The notes under the pieces: generated by a model | Told to the model about the DNA's origin: nothing | What the model saw: the letters and a program-made list of their open reading frames with translations, nothing else | The model's database searches: none | Made by a program: the position numbers and the translations under genes | Part shown: in pieces, positions 41,955 to 52,678 of the stretch | Layout: each line of letters starts with the position of its first letter | Numbering within the stretch: position 1 is the first letter of the stretch | Origin: Desulfoluna sp. | GTDB taxonomy: Bacteria; Desulfobacterota; Desulfobacteria; Desulfobacterales; Desulfolunaceae | Assembly: GCF_030145185.1 (NCBI RefSeq) | Contig: NZ_JAQYWB010000010.1 | Location: 1-64,000 of the forward strand | DNA: 64,000 nucleotides | Direction: 5' to 3'

Positions 41955-43718
41955 ATGCCGTCACATACCGACAACACCATGAAACGAGTCAAAGCCAGGG
42001 GATCCTTGATTGCCCTTGTGTTTGCCATGGGGTTTCTGGTCATCGCACTACAAGCGGTCTCCCTTCAAGTGTTCAAGCAGGGAGGGCTCTCCCGCAAGGC
42101 CGAAGTCAGGTTCGGCCGGTCGGACACGGTCACGGGCAAACGGGGAACCATAAGCGACCGCCACGGAAGGCCCCTGGCCGTCAGCATTGCGGCCAAGGCC
42201 ATCGGGGTCTACCCCAGAAAAGCGGCCACGATTAAGAATGTCCCTAAAGCGGCACGGCAGATCGCCTCCTTGCTGAAAATCGATGCAAGAAAGGTGGAGA
42301 GAGCCCTGCAGCACCCGAAGTACAACTGGATCAAGCGCCCTGTGCCTCCCGAAATGGGAGCAGCCGTTGCCGCTCTTAAGATTCCCGGCGTGGAGGTTCA
42401 CCCCTTCCATAAACGGGTCTACCCCAGCATGGAGCTGGCGGGACAGCTTATCGGTGCATCCAAGATTGACGACATCGGCGGACGCAATGGCCTCGAGTAC
42501 CGGTACAACGATATCTTGAGCCCCACCACCGCCAACCGAACGGTGAAGTGGGACGGCAACGGCAATCCGGTGGACGTGTCATCCGCGCCTCTGGATGAGA
42601 TCAGCGGAAGCAACCTGGTCCTGACCATCGACGCCAACATCCAGGACATTGCCGAATCGGCGCTCAAAGAGGCGGCGGTTACCCACAAGGCCTCATCCGG
42701 AATGGCCGTGGTGATGCGGCCGAAAACCGGTGAAATTCTGGCCATGGCCAATTACCCGGGGTTCAACCCCAACAACTTCGGCGCCTTCAGTGGCGAGACC
42801 CGCAGCAACCGTGCCGTGGCCGCCGGCTTTGAGCCCGGTTCCACCATGAAGGTCTTTGTGGTGGCGTCTGCCCTGGACTCGGGCAAGGTGAAGCAATCCA
42901 GTATTTTTTACTGTGAAAACGGCGCGTACGACATCGGCGGATTCACCTTCCACGACACCCATGAATACGAGTGGCTAACCCTGGAGCAGGTGATCAAATT
43001 CTCCAGCAACATCGCCGTGGTCAAGATCTCCGAGATCATCGGGAAAAAGGCCCTGCACAACGCCCTGAAAGACTTCGGCTTCGGTCAGCGCAGCGGCATC
43101 AACCTGAACGGAGAGTCAAAGGGAATCCTCACCAGCCCATCCAACTGGAACATGGTGGAGACCGGAGCGATTGCCTTCGGTCAGGGCGTATCGGTCACAG
43201 CCCTTCAGCTCGCCACCGCCTACTCTGCCCTGGCCAACGACGGGATGCTTGTCAAACCGTGGATCGTCAAGGAAGTGGTCTCGCCCAATGGGGAACGGGA
43301 AAAAACCTTTTCATCTCCCGGAGAAAAACGCGTGATCAGCCCGGAGACCGCCAGATTCGTCAAAAAAATCATGGCATCGGTCACCGAAGAGGGCGGAACA
43401 GGGGTCCGGGCGGCCCTGTCCGACTACACCGTCTGCGGAAAAACAGGCACTGCCCAGAAAATCGGCCCGAACAAACGCTATTTTAAAGACCGGTACATCG
43501 CCTCCTTTGCAGGCTTTGTCCCCATGAATAACCCGGAACTGAGTATCGTGGTCGTCCTCGACGACCCAAGAAGCGGAGGGTACTACGGCGCCACTGTCGC
43601 CGGTCCCGCATTCCGTGAAATTGCATACAAAACCCTTGACTACCTGCACGTGGCTCCGGAAAACGAATCCATCCCGGAGAAACTGCTTCTGGCCTTGAAG
43701 AGCGAGGAGAAGAAGTGA
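41955..43718 (+). CDS. ftsI: Peptidoglycan transpeptidase FtsI (PBP3)
   Basis: 587 residues. N-terminal helix (LIALVFAMGFLVIALQAV), then the pedestal with KRGTISDRHGRPLAVS, then the transpeptidase with FEPGSTMKVF (SxxK, Ser about 296), KFSSNIAV (SxN) and CGKTGTAQ (Lys about 496). It cross-links septal murein with FtsW. There is no PASTA domain. A second in-frame ATG at codon 9 is also possible. Confidence 0.93.
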   Translation: MPSHTDNTMKRVKARGSLIALVFAMGFLVIALQAVSLQVFKQGGLSRKAEVRFGRSDTVTGKRGTISDRHGRPLAVSIAAKAIGVYPRKAATIKNVPKAARQIASLLKIDARKVERALQHPKYNWIKRPVPPEMGAAVAALKIPGVEVHPFHKRVYPSMELAGQLIGASKIDDIGGRNGLEYRYNDILSPTTANRTVKWDGNGNPVDVSSAPLDEISGSNLVLTIDANIQDIAESALKEAAVTHKASSGMAVVMRPKTGEILAMANYPGFNPNNFGAFSGETRSNRAVAAGFEPGSTMKVFVVASALDSGKVKQSSIFYCENGAYDIGGFTFHDTHEYEWLTLEQVIKFSSNIAVVKISEIIGKKALHNALKDFGFGQRSGINLNGESKGILTSPSNWNMVETGAIAFGQGVSVTALQLATAYSALANDGMLVKPWIVKEVVSPNGEREKTFSSPGEKRVISPETARFVKKIMASVTEEGGTGVRAALSDYTVCGKTGTAQKIGPNKRYFKDRYIASFAGFVPMNNPELSIVVVLDDPRSGGYYGATVAGPAFREIAYKTLDYLHVAPENESIPEKLLLALKSEEKK

Positions 43719-45217
43719 GATTATCCTGCCTCACAAAAACCCTGAGTGACCTGATCGTGGCCCCGCTGCCCGCAGGGGACCCGGTGATCACGGCCATCCA
43801 TTACGATTCCCGAAAAGTAACATCCGGAGCCCTCTTCGCGGCGCTCCCCGGCGAAGCGGTGGACGGCCACCGTTTTATCCCGGAAACCATCCAATGCGGT
43901 GCGGTCGCCGTCCTCGGCGAGCTCCCCCAGCCCGACCTCTCCGTGCCCTACATCCAGGTCACCGACTCACGCAAGGCCCTGGCCCGTATCTCGGCTGCAT
44001 TCTACGATCATCCGGCGGAAAAACTTTCCCTGGTCGGGATCACCGGTACCAACGGCAAGACCACCGTGGCTTATATATTGGAGAATATCTTCGCGTCGGC
44101 TGGGTACTCGGCAGGCGTCATGGGTACCGTCAGCACCCGGTTTGCAGGCCATGAAGAGACCAGCACCATGACCACCCCCGAATCCCGGGACATTCAGGAC
44201 ACCCTCTCCCGCATGGTGGAGGCCGGGGTCACCCACGCGGTGATGGAGGTCTCCTCCCATGCCCTGACCCTGGATCGTGTTGAGGGGTGCGCGTTTGATG
44301 CGGCGATCTTCACCAACCTCACCCAGGATCACCTGGATTACCATGGCACCATGGAGGTCTACTGGGACTCCAAAAAAATACTTTTTGAGCGCCACAGAAA
44401 AACAGGCGGCGCGGCGGTTATCAATGTGGGAAATGAGCACGGCTTGAAACTGGCCAAGAGCCTTTCCGGCAAAATCTTTACGATAGGCAACGGGGAGAGC
44501 CCCCTCACCTCCCGCAACATTCGTGTGGCCATCGACGGCATCCATGGAGAATTCATCACCCCGGACGGGGCCTTCCCCTTTGCCTCCAAGGCCACAGGAC
44601 GTCACAACCTGGAAAATATTCTCTGTGCCACCGGCGCAGCCCTGTCCCTGGGCATTCCCATGGATGCCATCATCCGGGGAGTCGCCGACTTCCATGTCCC
44701 GGGACGTCTGGAGCGCGTGAAGAACCCCAAAGGGCTTCACCTCTTTGTGGACTATGCCCACACACCCGATGCCCTTAAAAACGTTCTGTCGACCCTTCAG
44801 ACCCTGGTGCCGGGTCGTCTCATCTGCGTCTTCGGATGTGGAGGGGACAGAGACCGAACAAAACGCCCCCTGATGGGCGGTATCGGCGCGCTGTACAGCG
44901 ATCTTGCCGTGATCACCTCGGACAACCCCAGAAGTGAAACGCCCGAAAAAATTATTGATGACATTGTTCCGGGTATAGACGGGAATACAAGTTTCAGGTA
45001 TGAACCTGAGCGTCTCCCCAAAGATTTTGCCCGGAAGGGCTATGTGGTCATCACGGACCGCCGGGAGGCCATCGCCCTCGCCGTGGCTGCCGCCCTTCCC
45101 GGAGATACGGTTCTGGTGGCGGGTAAAGGCCATGAGACGTATCAGATCATCGGTAACCGGCGAATTGATTTTGACGACAGACAGGAGGTTCTGAAAGCAG
45201 TTGAAAGCGCAAAATAG
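43715..45217 (+). CDS. murE: UDP-MurNAc-L-Ala-D-Glu:meso-DAP ligase
   Basis: 500 residues. The ATP loop GITGTNGKTTVAYIL lies near residue 110, and the DNPRSETP motif near residue 403 marks selectivity for meso-diaminopimelate, giving DAP-type murein. It starts at GTG, overlapping the ftsI stop by 4 bp. Confidence 0.94.
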   Translation: MRLSCLTKTLSDLIVAPLPAGDPVITAIHYDSRKVTSGALFAALPGEAVDGHRFIPETIQCGAVAVLGELPQPDLSVPYIQVTDSRKALARISAAFYDHPAEKLSLVGITGTNGKTTVAYILENIFASAGYSAGVMGTVSTRFAGHEETSTMTTPESRDIQDTLSRMVEAGVTHAVMEVSSHALTLDRVEGCAFDAAIFTNLTQDHLDYHGTMEVYWDSKKILFERHRKTGGAAVINVGNEHGLKLAKSLSGKIFTIGNGESPLTSRNIRVAIDGIHGEFITPDGAFPFASKATGRHNLENILCATGAALSLGIPMDAIIRGVADFHVPGRLERVKNPKGLHLFVDYAHTPDALKNVLSTLQTLVPGRLICVFGCGGDRDRTKRPLMGGIGALYSDLAVITSDNPRSETPEKIIDDIVPGIDGNTSFRYEPERLPKDFARKGYVVITDRREAIALAVAAALPGDTVLVAGKGHETYQIIGNRRIDFDDRQEVLKAVESAK

Positions 45218-45227
45218 GTCATACCCG

Positions 45228-46622
45228 ATGCCCTGGAGCACGGGGGATGTCCTGGCGGCCACCGGAGGAAAATTGGCCTTCGGAGACCCGATCGCTATTC
45301 ATGCGCCCATCTCCACCGACTCCCGAACCATTGAAAATAACTCTCTTTTCATTGCCCTTGAAGGTCCTTCCCACGACGGTCACCGCTACATTGGCGCTGC
45401 CATCGATCAAGGGGCCCGATGTATCGTGGCCGCTGCGGCCAAAGCGGCAGGACTTAAAACAGACGGTTGGGAAGCGCGCGGCGTCTCCCTGATTCTGGTC
45501 AAGGACACCCTGACCGCCCTGGGACAGCTTGCCCGATTCCGGCGCGATGCCTCGGGGGTCCGTCTCGTTGCCATCACGGGATCCAACGGCAAAACCACCA
45601 CACGAGCCATCACGGCCTCGGTTCTCTCCGTTCGCCATCAGGTGCACGCCACCTGCGGCAATTTTAACAACGAAATAGGCCTGCCCCTCACCCTGTTCCG
45701 TCTTGCCCCCGAGCACAACTGGTCCGTGGTCGAGCTGGGAATGAACGCACCGGGAGAAATGACCCGCCTGGGTCACATCTGCCGAGCCGACATCGCCGTC
45801 ATCACCTGCATCGGGGAAGCCCACCTGGAAGGGCTCGGAACCATTGAAAAGGTCACCGAGGCCAAGGCTGAGCTTCTGGACACACTGGCCGAAGGTGCCA
45901 CCCTTATTTTAAATGGTGATGACCCGCACCTGAGGGCACTGGCAGCAACCCGAGGGCTCTCTCCCATCTGGTACGGTTTCTCGGAAGACGCCCATGTACG
46001 GGCCGAAGCGATCACCTGGGATGGTTCACACCAGCACTTCACCCTCTGCCACGCAGGCGAGTCTGTAAAAACCTTCCTCCCCCTGGCAGGGACCTTTATG
46101 GTGCAAAATGCCCTGGCGGCCGCCGCCGTGGGTCTTGAAGCGGGGCTCTCGCTCTCCGAAATCGCCGAAGGTCTTCAAAAAAGCACCACCGAAGCGGGAC
46201 GCCTGACCATTCACCAGACGGCTTCCGGAATGCACATCATTGATGACACATACAACGCCAACCCCCTCTCCATGGAGGCTGCCCTGGCAACGCTCTCTCG
46301 CCTTAAAGAAAAAGGTCGTGCCCTGGCCGTCCTTGGAGACATGCGTGAATTGGGTAAAGATTCCCCTCGGTTTCACCGGGAGCTGGGCAGCAAAGCCGCC
46401 GCTTCCGGCGTGGCCTCTCTCTACATCAGCGGAGAATTTGCACAAGACGTCCGAAAAGGGGCGCTGGAAGCCGGGCTTCCAGCCCATCTCATTCATACAG
46501 GTGAAAAAGACGCGCTGAGTCAGCGCATCAAAAACGACACACACACCGGAGACTGGATCCTTGTTAAGGGATCCCGCTCCATGGGCATGGAACAGATCGT
46601 CACCGATCTGCTGTGCAGGTAG
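45228..46622 (+). CDS. murF: UDP-MurNAc-tripeptide:D-Ala-D-Ala ligase
   Basis: 464 residues. AITGSNGKTTTRAITA (ATP loop near residue 117) and DDTYNANPLSMEAAL fit MurF. It adds D-Ala-D-Ala to the UDP-MurNAc tripeptide. ATG at 45228 was preferred (AGGT upstream, 10 bp after murE). A TTG at 45201 with AGGAGG 12 nt upstream would add 9 residues and overlap murE; either is possible. No ddl is present in the cluster to make its substrate. Confidence 0.9.
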   Translation: MPWSTGDVLAATGGKLAFGDPIAIHAPISTDSRTIENNSLFIALEGPSHDGHRYIGAAIDQGARCIVAAAAKAAGLKTDGWEARGVSLILVKDTLTALGQLARFRRDASGVRLVAITGSNGKTTTRAITASVLSVRHQVHATCGNFNNEIGLPLTLFRLAPEHNWSVVELGMNAPGEMTRLGHICRADIAVITCIGEAHLEGLGTIEKVTEAKAELLDTLAEGATLILNGDDPHLRALAATRGLSPIWYGFSEDAHVRAEAITWDGSHQHFTLCHAGESVKTFLPLAGTFMVQNALAAAAVGLEAGLSLSEIAEGLQKSTTEAGRLTIHQTASGMHIIDDTYNANPLSMEAALATLSRLKEKGRALAVLGDMRELGKDSPRFHRELGSKAAASGVASLYISGEFAQDVRKGALEAGLPAHLIHTGEKDALSQRIKNDTHTGDWILVKGSRSMGMEQIVTDLLCR

Positions 46623-46631
46623 CAGGAATAT

Positions 46632-47711
46632 ATGATTTATAATCTCCTATACGGACTTCACGCGGACATTTCGTTTTTTAACCTGTTCCGTTACATCACC
46701 TTTCGAACCATCTATGTCACCATCACGGCCTTTCTCATCTGCTTTCTTATGGGGCCCTGGCTCATCAAGAAACTCAGGTGTCTCCAGATCGGGCAGTATA
46801 TCCGGGAATGCGGCCCTGAAAGCCACCTGGGAAAAGCCGGTACCCCGACCATGGGGGGGGTGATGATTCTCTTCTCCATCATCGTCTCCACCGTCCTCTG
46901 GGCTGACATCTCCAACCCCTATGTCTGGATTGTGCTTCTGGCCACCGCTGGCTTCGGATTCATCGGGTTTGCCGATGACTACCTGATGCAGATCAAAAAG
47001 CGGAGCAAGGGTCTCTCAGCCCGCCAAAAGTTTGCCATGCAGACCGCGCTGGCCCTGCTGATCGGTTGGCTGGTCTACAGTTCCCCGGGATTCTCCACCA
47101 CGGTCACGGTTCCTTTCCTGAAAAACGTGCACCCGGACCTCGGCTTCGGCTACATCTTCTTTGCCGCCTTTGTCATTGTGGGATGCTCCAATGCCGTTAA
47201 CCTGACCGATGGACTCGATGGTCTGGCCACCGGCCCCATGATCATCGCCAGCCTCACCTACATGGTCTTTGCCTATGTCTCCGGCCACGCAGGCCTTGCC
47301 GAGTACCTGCAAATTCCCTTCGTTAAAAACGGGGGAGAGATGGCCGTCATCTGCGGGGCGGTGGCGGGTGCAGGCGTCGGGTTTCTCTGGTTCAACTCTT
47401 ACCCGGCCCAAATTTTCATGGGAGACACCGGATCCCTTCCTCTGGGAGCGACCCTGGGCACCGTCGCCGTTATCACTAAACAGGAGATCCTGCTGGTGAT
47501 TGTCGGAGGGCTTTTTGTCATGGAAGCCCTGTCGGTCATTCTTCAAGTCACCTATTTCAAGTTGACGGGCGGGCAGCGGATCTTCCGCATGGCCCCCCTG
47601 CACCACCATTTTGAACTCAAAGGATGGCAGGAACCCAAAGTGATCGTCAGGTTCTGGATTATCTCTGCCATGCTGGCCCTTCTGGCTATCAGCACACTTA
47701 AGATTCGATAG
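46632..47711 (+). CDS. mraY: Phospho-MurNAc-pentapeptide transferase (lipid I synthase)
   Basis: 359-residue polytopic membrane enzyme that transfers phospho-MurNAc-pentapeptide to undecaprenyl phosphate. [40 protein letters not shown] and [16 protein letters not shown] hold the conserved Asp motifs, and [13 protein letters not shown] is the His-rich loop. Starts 9 bp after murF. Confidence 0.95.
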   Translation: MIYNLLYGLHADISFFNLFRYITFRTIYVTITAFLICFLMGPWLIKKLRCLQIGQYIRECGPESHLGKAGTPTMGGVMILFSIIVSTVLWADISNPYVWIVLLATAGFGFIGFADDYLMQIKKRSKGLSARQKFAMQTALALLIGWLVYSSPGFSTTVTVPFLKNVHPDLGFGYIFFAAFVIVGCSNAVNLTDGLDGLATGPMIIASLTYMVFAYVSGHAGLAEYLQIPFVKNGGEMAVICGAVAGAGVGFLWFNSYPAQIFMGDTGSLPLGATLGTVAVITKQEILLVIVGGLFVMEALSVILQVTYFKLTGGQRIFRMAPLHHHFELKGWQEPKVIVRFWIISAMLALLAISTLKIR

Positions 47712-47719
47712 GAGACGCC

Positions 47720-49075
47720 ATGAAGCTTTCCGGCAAAAAAATTATTGTGGTGGGACTGGCCCGATCCGGGGCATCCATCGCCCGTTTCCTTTCCGAACGT
47801 GGTGCCCACGTCGTGATCAGCGATGCCAAAGCCCGAGAGGCGCTGGGAGAGCTCCCCGCCGCCATGGAACAGGAAGGGATCGAACTCGATCTCTCCGGGC
47901 ACACCCAGCACCTCTTTGAAAACGCAGACCTCGTGGTGTTAAGCCCCGGAGTCCCTCATACCCTGGCCCCTGTTAAGCGTGCCCGCGAATTGGGCGTTTC
48001 CGTGGTCGGGGAGATTGAGCTGGCCTCACGGTTCATTGAGGCACCCATCCTGGCGGTCACCGGCACCAACGGTAAAACGACCACCACGGCCCTGCTGGGA
48101 GAAATGCTCGCCGCGTCCGGCATGAAGGTCTTTACCGGCGGCAATATCGGCACCCCTCTGACCGAATGCCTTCGGGCGGAGGACCCTGCGGATGTGGTGG
48201 TGGTGGAAGTAAGCAGCTTTCAGCTCGACACGATCGAGCACTTCAGGCCCCACGTGGCCGTGCTTTTGAACATCACCGACGACCACCTGGACCGTTACCC
48301 CGATTTCGATGCCTACAAACGATCCAAAGGACGGATCTTTGAAAACCAGGGACAGGATGATGTGGCCATCTTAAATACATCCGATCCCCATGTGGCGGAT
48401 ATCGGACGTGTCCTGAGAAACCGCAAACTCACCATCGGAGGCAGTGGCCCCAACGCAGCGGCCGTCACGCGCACCCAGGTCACCATCCGCACCTCCGGAC
48501 TTCCGGAAGTACGCATCGACCTGACAAAATCCCTTCTGGTGGGGGCTCACAACCGTCAGAACATCGCGACCGCCGCCCTGGCCGCCCTTTCCGCCGGGGC
48601 CACCGCCGAAGGCATTCAAGACGCCGTGGATCACTTTAAGGGCCTGCCCCACCGCATTGAGTACGTGGACACCGTTTCCGGCATCACCTTTTACAATGAC
48701 TCCAAGGCCACCAACATCGATGCCGTAGAAAAAGCCGTCACCGGTTTTGATACCCCCATCGTGCTCATCATGGGAGGGCGTTACAAAGGAGGCCGGTTCG
48801 CCTCACTTTCCAAGGCTCTGAAAAAAAAGGCCCGCGCCATCATCGCCATTGGCGAGGCAAAAAAAAAAATCGTCTCCGCCCTGGCCCCCTCCATCAAAAC
48901 ACTTGAAGCGGAGGACCTGGACGATGCCGTGAACAAAGCCTTTTCCAAGGCCAAAGCCGGGGATTCTGTGGTCCTCTCTCCGGCCTGTTCCAGTTTTGAT
49001 ATGTTCACCAATTACAACGAGCGGGGCGAGAAGTTCCGCGAATCGGTCTACCGACTGAAAGCACACCATGGTTAA
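47720..49075 (+). CDS. murD: UDP-MurNAc-L-alanine:D-glutamate ligase
   Basis: 451 residues. An N-terminal Rossmann IIVVGLARSGASIARFL binds UDP-MurNAc-Ala, AVTGTNGKTTTTALLG is the ATP loop (about 114), and YNDSKATNIDAVEKA is the MurD C-terminal motif. Its end overlaps ftsW by 8 bp. Confidence 0.95.
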   Translation: MKLSGKKIIVVGLARSGASIARFLSERGAHVVISDAKAREALGELPAAMEQEGIELDLSGHTQHLFENADLVVLSPGVPHTLAPVKRARELGVSVVGEIELASRFIEAPILAVTGTNGKTTTTALLGEMLAASGMKVFTGGNIGTPLTECLRAEDPADVVVVEVSSFQLDTIEHFRPHVAVLLNITDDHLDRYPDFDAYKRSKGRIFENQGQDDVAILNTSDPHVADIGRVLRNRKLTIGGSGPNAAAVTRTQVTIRTSGLPEVRIDLTKSLLVGAHNRQNIATAALAALSAGATAEGIQDAVDHFKGLPHRIEYVDTVSGITFYNDSKATNIDAVEKAVTGFDTPIVLIMGGRYKGGRFASLSKALKKKARAIIAIGEAKKKIVSALAPSIKTLEAEDLDDAVNKAFSKAKAGDSVVLSPACSSFDMFTNYNERGEKFRESVYRLKAHHG

Positions 49076-50174
49076 CGCGAAGGCAACCCGACATCAAGGC
49101 GAGTACGATCGCTGGCTCTTCTACACCACCTTCACCCTGGTGGGGCTGGGACTGCTGATGATTTTCAGCGCCACATCCCAGAGCAGCAATGGCCTCGTTT
49201 ATTTGAAGCGACAGATTCTATTTGTGGCTGTGGGGACCGTTCTCATGGTAGCAACCAGCCGGTTTCCCTATCGTTTCTGGAAAAAGCTTGCCCTTCCGCT
49301 GATGGTGATCACCCTGGGCGTTATCGTCCTCACCCTGATTCCCGGAGTGGGCCACAAAATCAAAGGAGCCTCCCGATGGATTCATATCGGCAGCTTCTCC
49401 ATACAGCCCACCGAGTTCCTCAAAGTGGTTCTGGTGATGCTGATGGCCGCCTCGTTAAGCAAAAAGGCCGAAAAGATTCGGTCCTTTGAAATCGGGGTGC
49501 TGCCCCACTTGTTTCTGATCGGGCTGATTGCCTTTCTGGTCAACCTCCAGCCGGACTTCGGCACCGTGGTCATTCTCTGTGCCGTCACCTGGATCATGAT
49601 GTTTCTGGGAGGGGCCAAGATCATTCACCTCCTAGCGCCCCTGATGATCGTGGTCATCCCGCTGATGATCTATTTCGTCCTGGGCCACGGCTACCGCATG
49701 GACCGTATCAAGGCATTCAGGGACCCCTGGGCCGTCGAGAGAAACGAAGGGTATCAGGTGACTCGATCGCTCATGGCCTACGGTTCCGGTGGCATCACCG
49801 GCAAAGGGCTTTCCAACAGCGAACTCAAATTAAAACACCTGCCCGAGTGCCACACCGATTTTATCTTTCCCATTTTGGGGGAAGAGCTGGGACTTATCGG
49901 AGTTCTCTCCGCCCTGGGCCTTTATGTGCTGCTTCTCACCCGGGGGTTCATCGCCGCCATCCGCTGCACCGACATGTTTGGTTGCCTTCTGGCCATCGGA
50001 ATCTGCGCCGTCATCGGAATTCAGATTATCGTCAACCTTGCGGTGACCATGGGGATTCTCCCTCCCACGGGGCTCACCCTTCCCCTCATGAGTTATGGGG
50101 GCAGTTCACTGCTCTGCACCATGGCAGGCATCGGTATCGTCCTGAACGTGGCCCGAGGGGGACAGCATGTTTAG
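49068..50174 (+). CDS. ftsW: Peptidoglycan glycosyltransferase FtsW
   Basis: 368-residue SEDS-family polymerase. GVGHKIKGASRWIHIG and LQPDFGTVVILCAV carry conserved residues, and the ending LMSYGGSSLLCTMAGIGIVLNV is typical. It polymerises lipid II at the septum with FtsI. Overlaps murD and murG by 8 bp each. Confidence 0.95.
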   Translation: MVNAKATRHQGEYDRWLFYTTFTLVGLGLLMIFSATSQSSNGLVYLKRQILFVAVGTVLMVATSRFPYRFWKKLALPLMVITLGVIVLTLIPGVGHKIKGASRWIHIGSFSIQPTEFLKVVLVMLMAASLSKKAEKIRSFEIGVLPHLFLIGLIAFLVNLQPDFGTVVILCAVTWIMMFLGGAKIIHLLAPLMIVVIPLMIYFVLGHGYRMDRIKAFRDPWAVERNEGYQVTRSLMAYGSGGITGKGLSNSELKLKHLPECHTDFIFPILGEELGLIGVLSALGLYVLLLTRGFIAAIRCTDMFGCLLAIGICAVIGIQIIVNLAVTMGILPPTGLTLPLMSYGGSSLLCTMAGIGIVLNVARGGQHV

Positions 50175-51261
50175 AAAAAAAGAGTTTCGCCTCGTGGTGG
50201 CAGGCGGTGGGACAGGCGGGCATCTTTTCCCCGGCATTGCCATTGCCAAAGCGTTCTGTAAGAAACAGCCCGAGACCCAGGTTCTCTTCATCGGCACAGA
50301 GAGGCCCTTTGAAAAACGATGCGTCACCAAGGAAGGGTTCCATCATGCCGTGGCCGGAGCTTCCGGCATCAAAGGGCTGGGCTTCAGGAAAAAACTGGCG
50401 GCGGCGGGCAGGCTTCCCCTGGCCATTGCCTCTTGCATGATCAAACTGATTCGCTTTCGAGCCGATGCGGTGGTAGGCGTCGGCGGCTTCTCCTCCGGAC
50501 CTGTGATTCTGGCCGCCTGGCTCCTGCGCCGCCCGGTGGTGCTTCACGAACAAAATTCCGTTCCCGGCATCGCCAACCGGCTCTCTGCCCGCTTTGCCGG
50601 AAAAATCTTCCTCACCTTCCCCGGAAGCGTGGCGTGGTTCCCCGAAGAGAAATGCACCCTCTCCGGCAACCCGGTGCGGGAAGAGATTCTGGGCATTGAA
50701 CCCCGGGAAACAGACCTTGGTTCCCCCACCCTTCTTGTCGTGGGAGGTTCCCAGGGTGCGGTGGCCCTGAACCGGGCCGTCACTGAGGCCCTGCCTCAAC
50801 TGAAAGAACTCGGGTTTTACATCATCCACCAATGCGGTGAAGCGGATGTGGAGAGGGTCAGAGCCTGCTATGCCGAGGCGGACGTCGACGGGGAGATTCT
50901 TCCCTTTATCGACAACATGTCCGGTGCCTATGCCCGGGCCGATCTGGTGCTCTGCCGATCCGGTGCCACCACCCTGGCGGAGCTGACGGCCATGGGAAAA
51001 GGGGCCGTGCTGGTCCCCTTCCCCCACGCGACGGACAATCACCAGGAGATCAACGCCCGATATCTCGAAGAGAATGGTGCGGCAGAGATCCTGCTTGAAA
51101 GCAACCTCTCCGGGGAGAGCCTGGCCCACCTTCTGGAGTCGCTGCTGAATAACCCCGAGGCCCTTTCGACCATGGGCAACAACGCCAAAAGACTGGGACA
51201 CCCCGACGCCTCCACGCTGGTGGCTGACGGTATCCTGAAGCTGACACAAAAAACGACTTAA
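50167..51261 (+). CDS. murG: UDP-GlcNAc:lipid I GlcNAc transferase
   Basis: 364 residues. VVAGGGTGGHLFPGIAIAKA is the N-terminal G-loop, GVGGFSSGPVILAAWLL and VLHEQNSVPGIANR follow, and the donor-site SGATTLAEL lies near residue 261. It makes lipid II at the inner face of the membrane. Confidence 0.95.
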   Translation: MFRKKEFRLVVAGGGTGGHLFPGIAIAKAFCKKQPETQVLFIGTERPFEKRCVTKEGFHHAVAGASGIKGLGFRKKLAAAGRLPLAIASCMIKLIRFRADAVVGVGGFSSGPVILAAWLLRRPVVLHEQNSVPGIANRLSARFAGKIFLTFPGSVAWFPEEKCTLSGNPVREEILGIEPRETDLGSPTLLVVGGSQGAVALNRAVTEALPQLKELGFYIIHQCGEADVERVRACYAEADVDGEILPFIDNMSGAYARADLVLCRSGATTLAELTAMGKGAVLVPFPHATDNHQEINARYLEENGAAEILLESNLSGESLAHLLESLLNNPEALSTMGNNAKRLGHPDASTLVADGILKLTQKTT

Positions 51262-51302
51262 TCCCTCTGTTTTAAAGCAGGGGCAACCATACAGGACAGT
51301 CC

Positions 51303-52676
51303 ATGTATCAAAAGGAATACCATATTCACTTCGTCGGCATCGGCGGCATCGGCATGAGCGGCATCGCAGAAATTCTTGTCCGCCTGGGCTACACCGTCAC
51401 CGGATCGGATCTTAAAGCATCCGCCAACACAAGCCGCCTGGAAGAGCTGGGATGCTGCGTTTCTATCGGACACGCTCCGGAGCATATTGTGAACGCCGAT
51501 GTGGTGGTCACCTCCTCTGCGATAGATCGCCAAAACCCCGAAGTAGGTGCCGCCAGAAAAAAAGGAATCCCCATCATTCCCCGCGCAGAGATGCTGGCCG
51601 AACTCATGCGCCTGAAGTACAGCATCGCGGTAGCCGGTGCCCACGGCAAGACCTCCACCACCTCCATCACGGCAGCCATCCTTGAAAAAGGCGGTCTTGA
51701 CCCGACGGTGGTTATCGGTGGCGTTTTAAAAAGCAAAGGCACCAATGCCATGCACGGCCTCGGTGATTTTATCGTGGCCGAGGCTGACGAGAGTGATGGA
51801 TCCTTCTTAAAATTTTCGCCCTCCATCGCCATCATCACCAACATCGACCGGGAGCACCTGGACCACTACGGCAACCTCGCCACCATAAAAAAAGCCTTTG
51901 TCCAGTTCACGGAGAGGGTCCCTTTTTACGGGCTCTCCATCCTCTGTATGGACAATGAATCGGTCCAGGAGATTCTTCCCGAGCTCACAGGCCGCTACAC
52001 CACTTACGGGCTGAACACCCGTGCCGATTACCAGGCCCGAGGCATCTCCTTTGAAGGGAGCCGGAGTTTTTTCTCCGTCTACCACCACGACGAGCTGCTG
52101 GGGGAGATCACCCTGAACCTTCCCGGGGTCCACAATGTCTCCAACTGCCTGGCCGGCATTGCCGCAGCCCGGGAGATTGGCATCGATTTTCCCTTGATCA
52201 AGTGTGCCCTGGAAACCATTGAAGGGGTCAAAAGGCGCCTGGAGAGAAAAGGCGAGCGGGAGGGTGTGATGGTGGTCGACGATTACGGTCACCACCCCAC
52301 AGAGATTAAAACCACCCTGCTGGCCGTACGGGAAAGTTGGCCGGAAAAACGCATTGTGGCTGTCTTTCAGCCCCATCGTCACACCCGGACCCGAGATCTA
52401 TTCGATGATTTCACCCGAGCCTTTTATAACACCGACGCCCTGCTGATTCTCCCCATCTATGCTGCGGGGGAAAAACCCACGGAAGGCATCACCAGCCAGA
52501 GCCTGGGGAATATGATCGAAGAACGCGGTCACGAAAACGTGACCTGCTTCGACACCTTTGACGCGGTGGTGAGCCATCTGGAGACCACCCTCAAAGAGGG
52601 GGACATGCTGTTGACCCTGGGAGCCGGAGACGTCGTTAAAGTAGGCGAACTATTTCTTGAAAGAGGACAGGCGTAA
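51303..52676 (+). CDS. murC: UDP-MurNAc:L-alanine ligase
   Basis: 457 residues. HFVGIGGIGMSGIAEIL is the UDP-binding loop, VAGAHGKTSTTSITA the ATP loop (about 112) and DDYGHHPTEIKTTL the C-terminal motif. It adds the first amino acid of the stem peptide. murB follows after 2 bp. Confidence 0.95.
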   Translation: MYQKEYHIHFVGIGGIGMSGIAEILVRLGYTVTGSDLKASANTSRLEELGCCVSIGHAPEHIVNADVVVTSSAIDRQNPEVGAARKKGIPIIPRAEMLAELMRLKYSIAVAGAHGKTSTTSITAAILEKGGLDPTVVIGGVLKSKGTNAMHGLGDFIVAEADESDGSFLKFSPSIAIITNIDREHLDHYGNLATIKKAFVQFTERVPFYGLSILCMDNESVQEILPELTGRYTTYGLNTRADYQARGISFEGSRSFFSVYHHDELLGEITLNLPGVHNVSNCLAGIAAAREIGIDFPLIKCALETIEGVKRRLERKGEREGVMVVDDYGHHPTEIKTTLLAVRESWPEKRIVAVFQPHRHTRTRDLFDDFTRAFYNTDALLILPIYAAGEKPTEGITSQSLGNMIEERGHENVTCFDTFDAVVSHLETTLKEGDMLLTLGAGDVVKVGELFLERGQA

Positions 52677-52678
52677 GC

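Noticed and set aside
43967-45262. 431-codon antisense frame over murE
   Set aside because: Shadow of a high-GC gene; it shows no protein family features, while murE is unmistakable.
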